This document shows positions 15,841 through 23,635 of a DNA stretch of 43,301 nucleotides, in pieces. Origin of the DNA: Arthrobacter sp. SO3 (GTDB lineage Bacteria > Actinomycetota > Actinomycetes > Actinomycetales > Micrococcaceae); the NCBI RefSeq assembly GCF_020532825.1, contig NZ_MQTS01000040.1, forward strand, positions 1-43,301, read 5' to 3'. The notes under the pieces are model-generated. The model was not told the DNA's origin, made no database searches, and worked only from the letters and a program-made list of their open reading frames with translations. The position numbers and the translations under genes are program-made. Position 1 is the stretch's first letter; each line of letters starts with the position of its first letter.

Positions 15841-15937
15841 CCCCGGGGGGAGGGCACCCCGAAATTCACCCCGATAAGTCGCTCGGCAATTAACCGGTTC
15901 GGGGGCTGATAAGCTTACTAATATAGGAGGTTTGGAT

Positions 15938-16426
15938 ATGACGATTACCAGCCCCGACCACGCAATTGACATGGCTCGCCGTGCGTTGGCCCGTGAGGAC
16001 CTGGGCCGTCTGGACTATTTCAGGGCCTTGCGGGAAGCGGTGCAGCAGGGATTGCCGCAGCGCGACATAGCCAGTGCTCTGCACATCACCCAGTCCGCCA
16101 TCAGCCAGGCGCTGACGAAGGCTGAATCCAGGGGCGTGAAGGCGATCCCGGAAGGTTTCAGCGGAGCCAGCCCCTACGAAATCGCGGAGCGTTACGCTGC
16201 CGGCGACATTGACCGTAACGAGATGATTCGCCAGCTGTCCGCGTGGCCCTATGTGAAAGCCCCGGACCACACGGAGCAGCTGGCCATGGAGTGGAAGGCG
16301 ATCCTTCCCCCGAACCCTCCCGGAACATTCGAAGAGGTGGGGGAGGCTTTCGATAAGGGTCTGATCGATGGCGAGGCATACGACATCATCCTGGACGCGT
16401 CGGAGGACGCTCCTGACGGGCCGTGA
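15938..16426 (+). CDS. HTH antitoxin candidate paired with zeta toxin
   Basis: 162 residues from the ATG at 15938, behind a strong AGGAGG. Seen: an HTH (GLPQRDIASALHITQSAISQ) in the first half and an acidic C-terminal half (PPNPPGTFEEVGEAFDKGLI). It ends 14 bases before a zeta-toxin gene, the arrangement of a toxin-antitoxin pair. It is not epsilon: epsilon is a small three-helix protein without HTH. An autoregulating HTH antitoxin is inferred. A TAATAT box at 15919 may be the -10. Confidence 0.65.
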   Translation: MTITSPDHAIDMARRALAREDLGRLDYFRALREAVQQGLPQRDIASALHITQSAISQALTKAESRGVKAIPEGFSGASPYEIAERYAAGDIDRNEMIRQLSAWPYVKAPDHTEQLAMEWKAILPPNPPGTFEEVGEAFDKGLIDGEAYDIILDASEDAPDGP

Positions 16427-16440
16427 CTACGCTGTAGAGC

Positions 16441-17463
16441 GTGACTACTGACGATCAGGCCGCAGCGCACCGTGCCCATCTGGAACGCCTGTGCGCTGAC
16501 GGCGGACCGCTGACGGCCCACTCCCGGTACGCGACGACCCAGAATCCGGAATGGTTTAACGTCAAGCGGCAGCAGCCGCGCCAGGTGCGACGCGGCCTGC
16601 ATAACGAGATCCTTGCGGCCTTCGTCGCATCGCATCCGGAAGTGCTTCGGAACCGCAAAGCAATCGTCCTTGCCGGTCCCCCGGGGGCGGGGAAGTCCAC
16701 CGCGCGAAATGCGCTTATCGCCGAGACACGGACGCGGCCGGAGCACTGGCTGTCAGTCAACCCCGATGACTTCAAAGACGAGCTGCTGGTGAAAGCCCTT
16801 GCCGACGGCAGTTATGACAGCTACATGGTTCCGGATGAGGTGCGCGAGCTGGAAGCAACGGGGGAAAAGTTCTACCCGCGCGAGTTGGCGGCTCTGGTCC
16901 ACAATGAATCCTCAATCCTGGCCAAGAAAGCGATCAGGGACGCCATTGACCGGGGGGACAACATCGTCATTGACGGCACGCTGTCAGGTGAGAAGAACGC
17001 CCGTGCGCAGCTGGACGCTTTGCAGGTCGCCGGCTACGACGTGAAGGTGGCCGACGTCGAGACCATCCGGGCGGTCAGCGAGGCCCGCACCCTGGGGCGT
17101 TGGGAACGCGGCTACCTCGAGGCTGAGAACGCCACGGCCACAGGCCTTGACGCCGAGCTGGGAGGCCGTTGGGTTCCGCAGTCTTTCCCGGCCTCGCTCT
17201 TCACCACTGCCGATGCCAAGGAGTCCATCTGCGCGGCCAACGCCGCCGCCGTGGCAGCAGACTACGGATGCGTCAGCGAATACGTCGTGTACCGCGTGGC
17301 CGGCAAGGATGCCAGCCCCAAGCTGGAAACTACGAAGGGCCGCGCCAAGCCTGACGGGCCGCTGGTGGATGGGGAGACACTGGCGGCCGTGAGGGCCGCC
17401 TCAACGGTGCGTGCCGCATCACCTACAGCTCGCAGATCGTCCAGCAATGACTTCGGCAGATGA
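16441..17463 (+). CDS. Zeta toxin family kinase
   Basis: 340 residues from a GTG at 16441. Seen: P-loop VLAGPPGAGKSTARNALI near residue 78, then VNPDDFKDEL with the acidic residues of zeta toxins, and a later NIVIDGTLSG strand. Zeta toxins phosphorylate UDP-N-acetylglucosamine and block cell-wall synthesis unless neutralised. The C-terminal third is less conserved. Paired with the upstream HTH gene, it should act in plasmid maintenance by killing plasmid-free segregants. Confidence 0.85.
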   Translation: MTTDDQAAAHRAHLERLCADGGPLTAHSRYATTQNPEWFNVKRQQPRQVRRGLHNEILAAFVASHPEVLRNRKAIVLAGPPGAGKSTARNALIAETRTRPEHWLSVNPDDFKDELLVKALADGSYDSYMVPDEVRELEATGEKFYPRELAALVHNESSILAKKAIRDAIDRGDNIVIDGTLSGEKNARAQLDALQVAGYDVKVADVETIRAVSEARTLGRWERGYLEAENATATGLDAELGGRWVPQSFPASLFTTADAKESICAANAAAVAADYGCVSEYVVYRVAGKDASPKLETTKGRAKPDGPLVDGETLAAVRAASTVRAASPTARRSSSNDFGR

Positions 17464-17695
17464 ACCTACGTATAGTAGTCCCTTTTCGGATCGCATTGAA
17501 GCCGAGATCGGCGCGAGGAAAGATTGGCTCACCGGCGCACCTGAGGAACGCGCAATGCTGGGAGCCGCCCGGCCAACTGCCGCAGGCGGAGGTGGGCCAT
17601 TCCTGCTTCGCGGGAGCAGTCAGGATCCAGTGTTTAGTAGCGAACTTGGCCGACGGACGATGTCCCGCCTGAATCCGAGCCCAGCACCTTTGTGA
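17447..17695 (+). pseudogene. Possible 5' fragment of a truncated backbone gene
   Basis: An ATG at 17447 overlaps the end of the zeta gene and opens 82 codons. The first ~45 residues (MTSADEPTYSSPFSDRIEAE, then a charged stretch) look like a normal protein start; the rest runs into the 3' end of an oppositely oriented gene. This suggests that the accessory island was inserted around 17590-17640 and cut the gene. Confidence 0.35.
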
Positions 17696-19058
17696 GATCC
17701 TCACCGCGCTGCTCGCGACCGTAACCAATTACATTGAGTCCAACTCGAGTAAGCGAGGCTAGTTCGGCTGGCTTATTTGTGGAGGCCAGAGAGCCTGCGA
17801 AATCCACCTCGACAGAAGTGAACTCGTTCTCCTCACCACCGGGGACGGATAAGTTCAGTTCAACTTTTTCGACAAAGTAGTCGTCCTCGACTGAGTCGGC
17901 TACTTTCGCAACGTCCTTGTTAATGTCGTCGCTTTGCTTGGCTTCAACTCTTAGCGAACGCTCAATTCCTGACAGACTGACTGACTGGAGTTTGTACTCG
18001 CTGAGGTGAGATTTAACCGTCTCCCAGCGCGGGGACGATGAACCGGGACGGCTCTTCAACTTGTTGCCGCTGTAACTCACCCTGACCATAAGTTCCCGTA
18101 TCCCGAGCCCAAGCGTCCCGCCACTGAAACTCCATGTGGGATTTGCCGGGTAGGTCCCGTCCTCCGTTACGTTCAGACCCAGGTAGCACCTTCTGGCGGA
18201 CCAGCGGTGCGCGTTGGCGCGAACCAGCGGCGTGACGTCGATGCCCTCTATATCAGAGGCTATTTGTTCGAGCTGCTCAAAGGTCATCATTGCGCCCAAG
18301 CGCTCCCAGAAGGTGGAATTTTTATTCGAGGTCTCTTGGCGAAGTATCCAAGGCAGCACGTTTCTGAGTTCTTCGGTAGACATGTGGCCTTCAAGGGCCA
18401 GGGAGTCTACGGCGCTGTCGTCTTCCGCATCTGCGAGAGCCCATTGCACAAGGGCAGCAGTTCGTTCCATCCGGAACACTGCATCGTCAAAGAACCTATC
18501 GCGAATTAGATCACTTACCCCCGTGCCTCCGACATGAGGAAGGCCGTGCACCAGCGCTTCGGCCACAGGCTCATCCACAAGGCCGCGTGCTCCGCGGAGG
18601 AAGTTCGACTTGACCACAGAAGCCAAGGGATTGGAGTTGTCTGCCGGAGCTGATATCTCCATCAATGCCGAAGGATCAGTAAGGAGGGTGTGCTTTGCGT
18701 TCTTAGTGGCTGCGACCAAATCTTGCTGAGTTATCTCAAAGCCTGGTTCGGCGTAGGTCTGCTGCTCATCCAGGGAAACGAAGATCGGGTCGCCAGTACG
18801 GATCTGTTCCGGCTCATTGGCGGCCATAATGGCCGCGTACGATGACCGAATATAGACGTCGCGGCGGTTCTTGCCGCCGTCCCAGGTCATGACAAAATCC
18901 GGTATGGCGCTGTGGTTGAAGTACAAAGTGTCTTCAATCTTTGCCCCATTTTGTAAGCCAGTGAGGTGATCTTCAACCAAGCGTTTAACTCGGGTTGAGT
19001 ACTCGTCGCGGACGTGGCTACTGCGAACTTCTCGTAGCGCCTGTACTAAATCGTTCAC
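17634..19058 (-). CDS. Unknown protein paired with a PD-(D/E)xK-like nuclease
   Basis: 474 residues, GTG start at 19058, overlapping the upstream gene by four bases (GTGA). I do not recognise a family. Seen: helical N-terminal two thirds (SSHVRDEYSTRVKRLVEDHL; NVLPWILRQETS) and a strand-rich C-terminal third (VEKVELNLSVPGGEENEFTS). No membrane segment and no ATPase motif. Base composition is lower in GC than the plasmid backbone, fitting transferred DNA. Because it is translationally coupled to a putative nuclease and next to HEPN/Abi genes, a defence function is inferred. Confidence 0.6.
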   Translation of the reverse strand: MNDLVQALREVRSSHVRDEYSTRVKRLVEDHLTGLQNGAKIEDTLYFNHSAIPDFVMTWDGGKNRRDVYIRSSYAAIMAANEPEQIRTGDPIFVSLDEQQTYAEPGFEITQQDLVAATKNAKHTLLTDPSALMEISAPADNSNPLASVVKSNFLRGARGLVDEPVAEALVHGLPHVGGTGVSDLIRDRFFDDAVFRMERTAALVQWALADAEDDSAVDSLALEGHMSTEELRNVLPWILRQETSNKNSTFWERLGAMMTFEQLEQIASDIEGIDVTPLVRANAHRWSARRCYLGLNVTEDGTYPANPTWSFSGGTLGLGIRELMVRVSYSGNKLKSRPGSSSPRWETVKSHLSEYKLQSVSLSGIERSLRVEAKQSDDINKDVAKVADSVEDDYFVEKVELNLSVPGGEENEFTSVEVDFAGSLASTNKPAELASLTRVGLNVIGYGREQRGEDLTKVLGSDSGGTSSVGQVRY

Positions 19059-19627
19059 AGCGTGCGCACCTTTCTTGCCAAGATTGGACGGATCTTTTCG
19101 AGCTCGAGTCGCGTTAGGCTCAGGTCCTCTTGTTTCGGGTTGAATACCAAAACGGTTACTCGCGTGGCGACCTGGGCGACAAGGTCATCATCGACGCTGT
19201 GGCCATTGACATACTCGGGATGCTTTGTCAGTGCCATCTTCATATGACTGACAGTCTCGAACTTTGACCAGTTATCGAGGTTGAAAGGATGAAAAGTTAC
19301 CCAGAAGTAACGAGCCTCGCGAGAAGTGCCATACTCCTCGACCTCCTTCGCAGTGTGGGCGTATGCGATCGCGAGGAATTTTACGAACTCGTTGTACTGG
19401 CCGCCGGCGGACGTGTAGTTCTTAGATTCGATGATTACCGGGTTCTTGTCGCCTGCGAGCATATAGCCAACAAGATCGAACTGCTTCTTCCCCCCGAAGG
19501 TGTCGACCATGCAATCAATCTTGTTATTATACGCGTCGAACGGTAATTCGATGTACGTTGTGGCCTCTAACCATCGCTTGAGCGTTGCCGCACCTCGCCG
19601 ACCAATCTCTTGGATTTCCTCTGCCAT
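19055..19627 (-). CDS. PD-(D/E)xK-like nuclease, first gene of a two-gene unit
   Basis: 190 residues. Seen: a core that fits the restriction-endonuclease fold: FDLVGYMLAGDKNPVIIESK, with Asp in the first strand and an E-x-K pair in the next (IIESKNY), preceded by an amphipathic helix. This is the metal-binding pattern of PD-(D/E)xK enzymes. The first 30 residues may be a small DNA-contact helix. No clear Shine-Dalgarno at the ATG. It overlaps the next gene by four bases. Likely a nuclease effector of an unnamed two-gene system; the motif is visible but short, so the assignment is moderate. Confidence 0.55.
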   Translation of the reverse strand: MAEEIQEIGRRGAATLKRWLEATTYIELPFDAYNNKIDCMVDTFGGKKQFDLVGYMLAGDKNPVIIESKNYTSAGGQYNEFVKFLAIAYAHTAKEVEEYGTSREARYFWVTFHPFNLDNWSKFETVSHMKMALTKHPEYVNGHSVDDDLVAQVATRVTVLVFNPKQEDLSLTRLELEKIRPILARKVRTL

Positions 19628-19709
19628 AGCATCACATTAGCGTGCGGAAACGTGTAGAGAGGTAGGAAAGCACCCGCCGCGGCGGCTCGTGCTGTCAGTC
19701 CCCTGCCAA

Positions 19710-19805
19710 TTATCTGCGGACGGTGGCCCGGCTTAGACCGAGCATCCTGGCAATGTCGCTAGCGGGCCAGCGCCACGTGCGCCCGTTGGCGCGGCGCGTA
19801 GGTTT
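19710..19805 (-). pseudogene. Remnant of a serine recombinase C-terminal HTH
   Basis: About 31 codons read TWRWPASDIARMLGLSRATV then RR and a stop, a typical resolvase HTH end, with an in-frame stop directly upstream. The rest of the 344-base gap (19628-19971) has further short protein-like pieces in other frames but no intact gene. It is different from the two intact recombinases nearby and marks an earlier insertion. Confidence 0.55.
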
Positions 19806-19971
19806 TTACGGCCAGCATCCGGGATAGGTGTATCTTTTGCCCGCCAGATCGTTGGGGTCAACCGAGCCGTCCTGCAGCCAGGGTTGTCCCACATGTGGAT
19901 CCTTTATCGGGCACTTTGACAGCTTGGCGGGTGGCGTCAACGAAGCTGTGCGGGTCCTTAATCATTGAGTC

Positions 19972-21156
19972 TCAGTAGTCCATGTTTACAGCACGGTCAT
20001 CAAGGTACGCGTTGTAGTCGACGTATTTTGAAAATCGTTCAGGGCTTTCCATGGCGTCGACGAGTTCAGCCCGGAAAGCAGGATCGAATCGGACCTGCAG
20101 GCCAGAGGTGATCCACTCCATGGCGTAACGCATACGAGTGTCACTGAGCCATGCGTCGAACTCATCGAACAGCTCGAAAACGGGGTTGATGTCTTCATCT
20201 GTCGCGTGCATGAAGAAGATGCCGACGCGCTCAGTTGCGGAGCTCAGCCCCACGGGGATGGCCCCAATCCCTTCATAGTGAAGGTAGACCGAAGAGCCGT
20301 GACCCTTCTCAAACCCCCCGTGAGAATAGGTGTTGCGCCAGCGCTCGACTACCTCAACCAGCCTGTCGTAGTAGCGTTTGTCATCCTTTCGCGTTAGATC
20401 AAAAATTTGCCCGTACTTATCTCCCCACCGGAAACCTATGAACTTTTCGAGAGAGTGCTTGGAAGGGTCGAAGCCTTGGAAAGGCAACGCCAGAACCATG
20501 TGGTGTTCGAGAAGACTGAGGTAGGCGTTAACCGAGGCAACCAAGTCATGGAACGAATTCAGCTGCATCAGCAGCTTCCCTGATTGAAAGGTCGTTCCAC
20601 GTGCAATCCCATCCCCCGCACCGAAATGCTTCACCTCGTCTTCGATGACGGACGGATTTGATGCACGCTCACGAAAATACTCATAGGTCCGACGCAGACT
20701 CGTGTGCTGGTTGATTACAGTAGCCTCGCCGTTACGGAAGAGCCCGGAGGCAGTCGGGGCCAGGACTAAGCTCTCAACAGCCCGCATGCTGGAGCTGAGC
20801 TTCTTGACGATTTTGTTTGCCACTTGATTAGCCTGCGTTTCGTCGTTGTCGACGAGTTCGACGTACAACCGTAAGCCAAACTTCTCTAACGCAAGTTCGC
20901 ATTGGCGGCCCTGAAACAGGAAGTTCACCCACCACGCCACCTTCTCACCAGGCCCGGCCGAAGGCAGACCGACTAGTTTTAGTGCGTACCGCGCCAACCC
21001 GGGAAGTGCTATCTCGTCGCGGGAAACTGGCCGCCGGTATCGCCGGTATCGTCTGGTCGTGTCCTTATCATTTTTAGGGTCTAGAAACTCGCGCAACGAC
21101 GTCGCACTTAGCCGCTTCGCGGCATCCTCTGATCCGGCTAGTCGCGCTGATGTCAT
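19972..21156 (-). CDS. HEPN-like protein of unknown family
   Basis: 394 residues. Seen: an Arg-rich N-terminus, mixed central region, and a helical C-terminal half that carries WRNTYSHGG at about 273-281, an R-X4-H motif (R274, H279) typical of HEPN ribonucleases. A long helix (LMQLNSFHDLVASVNAYLSL) some 75 residues before it could be the partner helix of the HEPN bundle. HEPN proteins cut RNA in toxin-antitoxin and abortive-infection systems. It stands alone, between the nuclease pair and the transposon. Family not recognised; an RNase role is inferred from the motif only. Confidence 0.55.
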   Translation of the reverse strand: MTSARLAGSEDAAKRLSATSLREFLDPKNDKDTTRRYRRYRRPVSRDEIALPGLARYALKLVGLPSAGPGEKVAWWVNFLFQGRQCELALEKFGLRLYVELVDNDETQANQVANKIVKKLSSSMRAVESLVLAPTASGLFRNGEATVINQHTSLRRTYEYFRERASNPSVIEDEVKHFGAGDGIARGTTFQSGKLLMQLNSFHDLVASVNAYLSLLEHHMVLALPFQGFDPSKHSLEKFIGFRWGDKYGQIFDLTRKDDKRYYDRLVEVVERWRNTYSHGGFEKGHGSSVYLHYEGIGAIPVGLSSATERVGIFFMHATDEDINPVFELFDEFDAWLSDTRMRYAMEWITSGLQVRFDPAFRAELVDAMESPERFSKYVDYNAYLDDRAVNMDY

Positions 21157-21287
21157 ACAGGCAGTTTATTGGTGCCCTATGTCGCGAAAGGCATGAAAGG
21201 CATCCGTCGCCGTCATTCGATACGGGACGGAAGCAACCCAGAGATTAGTGCCCGCAAGCCGGTCCCCCGGCGGCGCAAGCAGCACCC

Positions 21288-21300
21288 AAATTTTGCGGAT
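21288..21300 (+). repeat. Outer 13-bp inverted repeat, left
   Basis: AAATTTTGCGGAT, the exact reverse complement of 26468-26480, which begins right after the second resolvase gene. The pair encloses the resolvase and the Tn402-like insertion. Flanks CACCC and CACCG agree at four of five bases, compatible with an old 5-bp target duplication. Confidence 0.45.
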
Positions 21301-21307
21301 TAAAAAT

Positions 21308-21464
21308 TGTCAGTTTCAGAAGTCGTCTGCACTGGATCCCGCGGAAGTACGGGGCGAGTGCAGAGGACTCCTGACACGGAGGCGTTCGAAGTCGTCTGCA
21401 CCAACCGTCGTCTTGTCTGAAGTCGTGTGCACCAACCGTCATTCTGTCCGAAGTCGCCTGCACG
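21308..21464 (+). repeat. Left end of the Tn402-like element: terminal repeat and sub-repeats
   Basis: The 25-bp terminal repeat is followed by three GAAGTCGnCTGCAC-type units starting at 21387, 21418 and 21449, exactly 31 bp apart (units 1 and 2 continue CAACCGTC). In the Tn5053 family such internal repeats bind the TniA transposase; by analogy these are probable transposase sites. Spacing of three helical turns puts them on one face of DNA. Confidence 0.8.
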
Positions 21465-21487
21465 AAACGCCGCCGACGTCCGGGATT

Positions 21488-22099
21488 TTAGGCGCTCGGC
21501 TGGGTCTCGGCGGTCAGCGTTTCCGGTGGACGGGGCGGGAGGTAGCGGTAGAGGCTGGAGCGTGTAATACCGGTGGCTTGGACGATCTTGGAGATGGACT
21601 GATTTTCCTGGTCGCGAAGGTGTGCGGCGTAGGCGAGTTTCGCTGGATCGACGACGCTGGGCCGGCCGATTCTTTTGCCCTTAGTAACAGCGACGGCGCG
21701 CGCGTGGGCTGCGCGTTCGATCGCGTAGGTTCGTTCCATTTGGCCGAAGAGCGCGAGCATCACCACTGCCAGCTGCGACATGGGATCCTCTGGATTGGCG
21801 GAATCAACCCGGATCGGGTCAGCCAGGTTCCGGACTCCGACGCCGCGGCCTGCTAGGTCGTGGATAAGGTTCAGGGTGTCCCGGACAGTGCGGCCCAACC
21901 GGTCTAGGGTGTGCACCACGATCACGTCGCCCTTGCGGGCCTGGTCGAGGGCTTCATGCAGTCCGGGCCGGTTTGTTGTGGATCCGGATTTCTTGTCCAC
22001 GTAGATATGTTTGGCGGGGATCCCCTCGCCGCGCAGCGCTTCGATCTGCCGGTCGAGGTCCTGTTTCGCGGTCGAGACGCGGGCGTACCCAATATCCAT
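21488..22099 (-). CDS. Serine resolvase (TniR-like) of the Tn402-like element
   Basis: 203 residues from the ATG at 22099. Seen: resolvase N-terminal catalytic domain with Ser in GYARVSTAKQDLDRQ, TLDRLGRTVRDTLNLIHDLA with the catalytic Arg region, and a C-terminal HTH (NQSISKIVQATGITRSSLYR). Of the Tn402/Tn5053 genes only this one (tniR/tniC equivalent) is retained, transcribed towards the left terminal repeat. The 190-base gap upstream (22100-22293) is where its res site should lie. Confidence 0.88.
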   Translation of the reverse strand: MDIGYARVSTAKQDLDRQIEALRGEGIPAKHIYVDKKSGSTTNRPGLHEALDQARKGDVIVVHTLDRLGRTVRDTLNLIHDLAGRGVGVRNLADPIRVDSANPEDPMSQLAVVMLALFGQMERTYAIERAAHARAVAVTKGKRIGRPSVVDPAKLAYAAHLRDQENQSISKIVQATGITRSSLYRYLPPRPPETLTAETQPSA

Positions 22100-22293
22100 G
22101 GGACCACTGTACCGATACTTATCCTGCACGCTCGGGGCGGGACACCGAAGTGAACATAGTTGTGGAACGAATTTTTGTGGCGTGTTGCAAATTTTTGAAT
22201 GACCTCCCCAGGGCGTTCCACTTCCTAGGAACTGAGACGCCATACCTGCGTCGTAGGTCCGCATGGCGCGCTGAGTTCGCGGAGCAGACCGGG

Positions 22294-23529
22294 ATGGAGA
22301 CAGAGGCTACCGCCGAGTGTGAAGATGTCCGCATGACGGAGTCGCATGAAAGACCGCGGATGCCATGGCGGTTCAAACCGCGTTTTTGGTGGATCAGCGC
22401 CAGCACTCGGCTGAAATTGTGGCGTGTTCCCCGGCTAAATAGCACAGGCGGGGGGAGGAAGGGACGAGGAGCGTGGTCGAAAGCCACCCGTGCATGGTTC
22501 CGACGCGCCAGCCTCTTCTCGGCGGTAATCTTGTCCGTCGGACTTTCGCTCGCCATCGCCTTCGCGGCCTACCTCACCTTGAGGAGCCTCCTTCCTGCAG
22601 GCACGGATCCAATCCAGCCAAAAGATCTGACACAGTTCTCCTTGGTCATTGCGGCAGGCATCGGCGGAGTGGTGGCGTTGGTCGTCGCTTACCGACGGCA
22701 ACAGGGCATTGAACTGGGTCGTTTCATTGAGCGGTTCGGCGCAGCTGCGGGCCAGTTGGGCCATCCAGACGTTGCTGTGCGCCTGGCAGGGGTGTATGCA
22801 ATGGCCGGTGTTGCCGACGATACGCTGGGGCATGAGCGCCAGCAATGCATTGATGTCCTTTGCGGTTACCTGCGGCTGGCCTACTTCTCCGCGACTGGTG
22901 AGAATCATGAAAGCGAGCTCGTGCACAAGGTTCCTGCACGCGGCGGGGAAGTCCTAGAACACCGCTATCAGTACCGTCTGAACGATAAAGAAGTCCGGCA
23001 GACCGTCTTGCGCATCATCACCGCACATCTCCAGCTAGAAGCCCGAGAATCCTGGTCAGCCTGCGACTTCGATTTCACCGGCGTCTATTTTGAAGATGCC
23101 GACTTCTTTCACGCCATCTTCCGCGGCGGCACTACGTCATTCGCGCGGGCATCGTTAGCGGGCAAAGAGTCATCATTCGAGAACACGACCTTCGACTCTG
23201 GCTTTACTGATTTTTCCGATGCAACCTTTACCGCCCAGCGCACATCGTTCATGCTGGCAAATTTCCGCAACATAGTTGCCTTCGACAGGGCAACATTTGG
23301 CGGGAAGGAGACGCTCTTCAACCTGACGACCTTTAGCGGCACTAGCTTCTCGTTTCGGGCAGTCAACTTCGGCAAAGGAACGGTTTCATTTGTCCCACTG
23401 CACTGGACTCCGGCCCCAAAATTCGACTGGGACGAAGAACTTTCGGAAGCTGAGAGAAGACCGAAGCCCGACAATGTGGCTTTCCGCGATCGGGGGGATG
23501 GCGCTCGTTCCGTCAGGAGCGACAACTAG
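22294..23529 (+). CDS. Membrane pentapeptide-repeat protein
   Basis: 411 residues from the ATG at 22294 (GGAG nine bases before; 22333 is an alternative). Seen: a basic N-terminus, two transmembrane helices (SLFSAVILSVGLSLAIAFAA and SLVIAAGIGGVVALVVAY), a helical cytosolic segment (RFIERFGAAAGQLGHPDVAV) and a C-terminal right-handed beta-helix of pentapeptide-like repeats (DFDFTGVYFEDADFFHAIF; later FDRATFGG). This 2-TM plus pentapeptide layout is frequent in actinobacteria. The role is unknown; in conflict contexts it could be a membrane-disrupting effector or sensor. Cargo of the Tn402-like element, convergent with the peptidase gene. Confidence 0.7.
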   Translation: METEATAECEDVRMTESHERPRMPWRFKPRFWWISASTRLKLWRVPRLNSTGGGRKGRGAWSKATRAWFRRASLFSAVILSVGLSLAIAFAAYLTLRSLLPAGTDPIQPKDLTQFSLVIAAGIGGVVALVVAYRRQQGIELGRFIERFGAAAGQLGHPDVAVRLAGVYAMAGVADDTLGHERQQCIDVLCGYLRLAYFSATGENHESELVHKVPARGGEVLEHRYQYRLNDKEVRQTVLRIITAHLQLEARESWSACDFDFTGVYFEDADFFHAIFRGGTTSFARASLAGKESSFENTTFDSGFTDFSDATFTAQRTSFMLANFRNIVAFDRATFGGKETLFNLTTFSGTSFSFRAVNFGKGTVSFVPLHWTPAPKFDWDEELSEAERRPKPDNVAFRDRGDGARSVRSDN

Positions 23530-23635
23530 ACGAACTGCGGAAAAGCGGTGCTGACACGACGCTTCTGCACAGACACGGATGAGACCAGGCCAAGCCCGCC
23601 AACATGAACAGCGGGCGGCGGCGTCCCAGGACCAC

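Noticed and set aside
15913..15925. Further copy of the palindromic operator before the HTH/zeta pair
   Set aside because: TTACTAATATAGG resembles a half-site but has too many mismatches and no symmetric partner; more likely just a -10 region.
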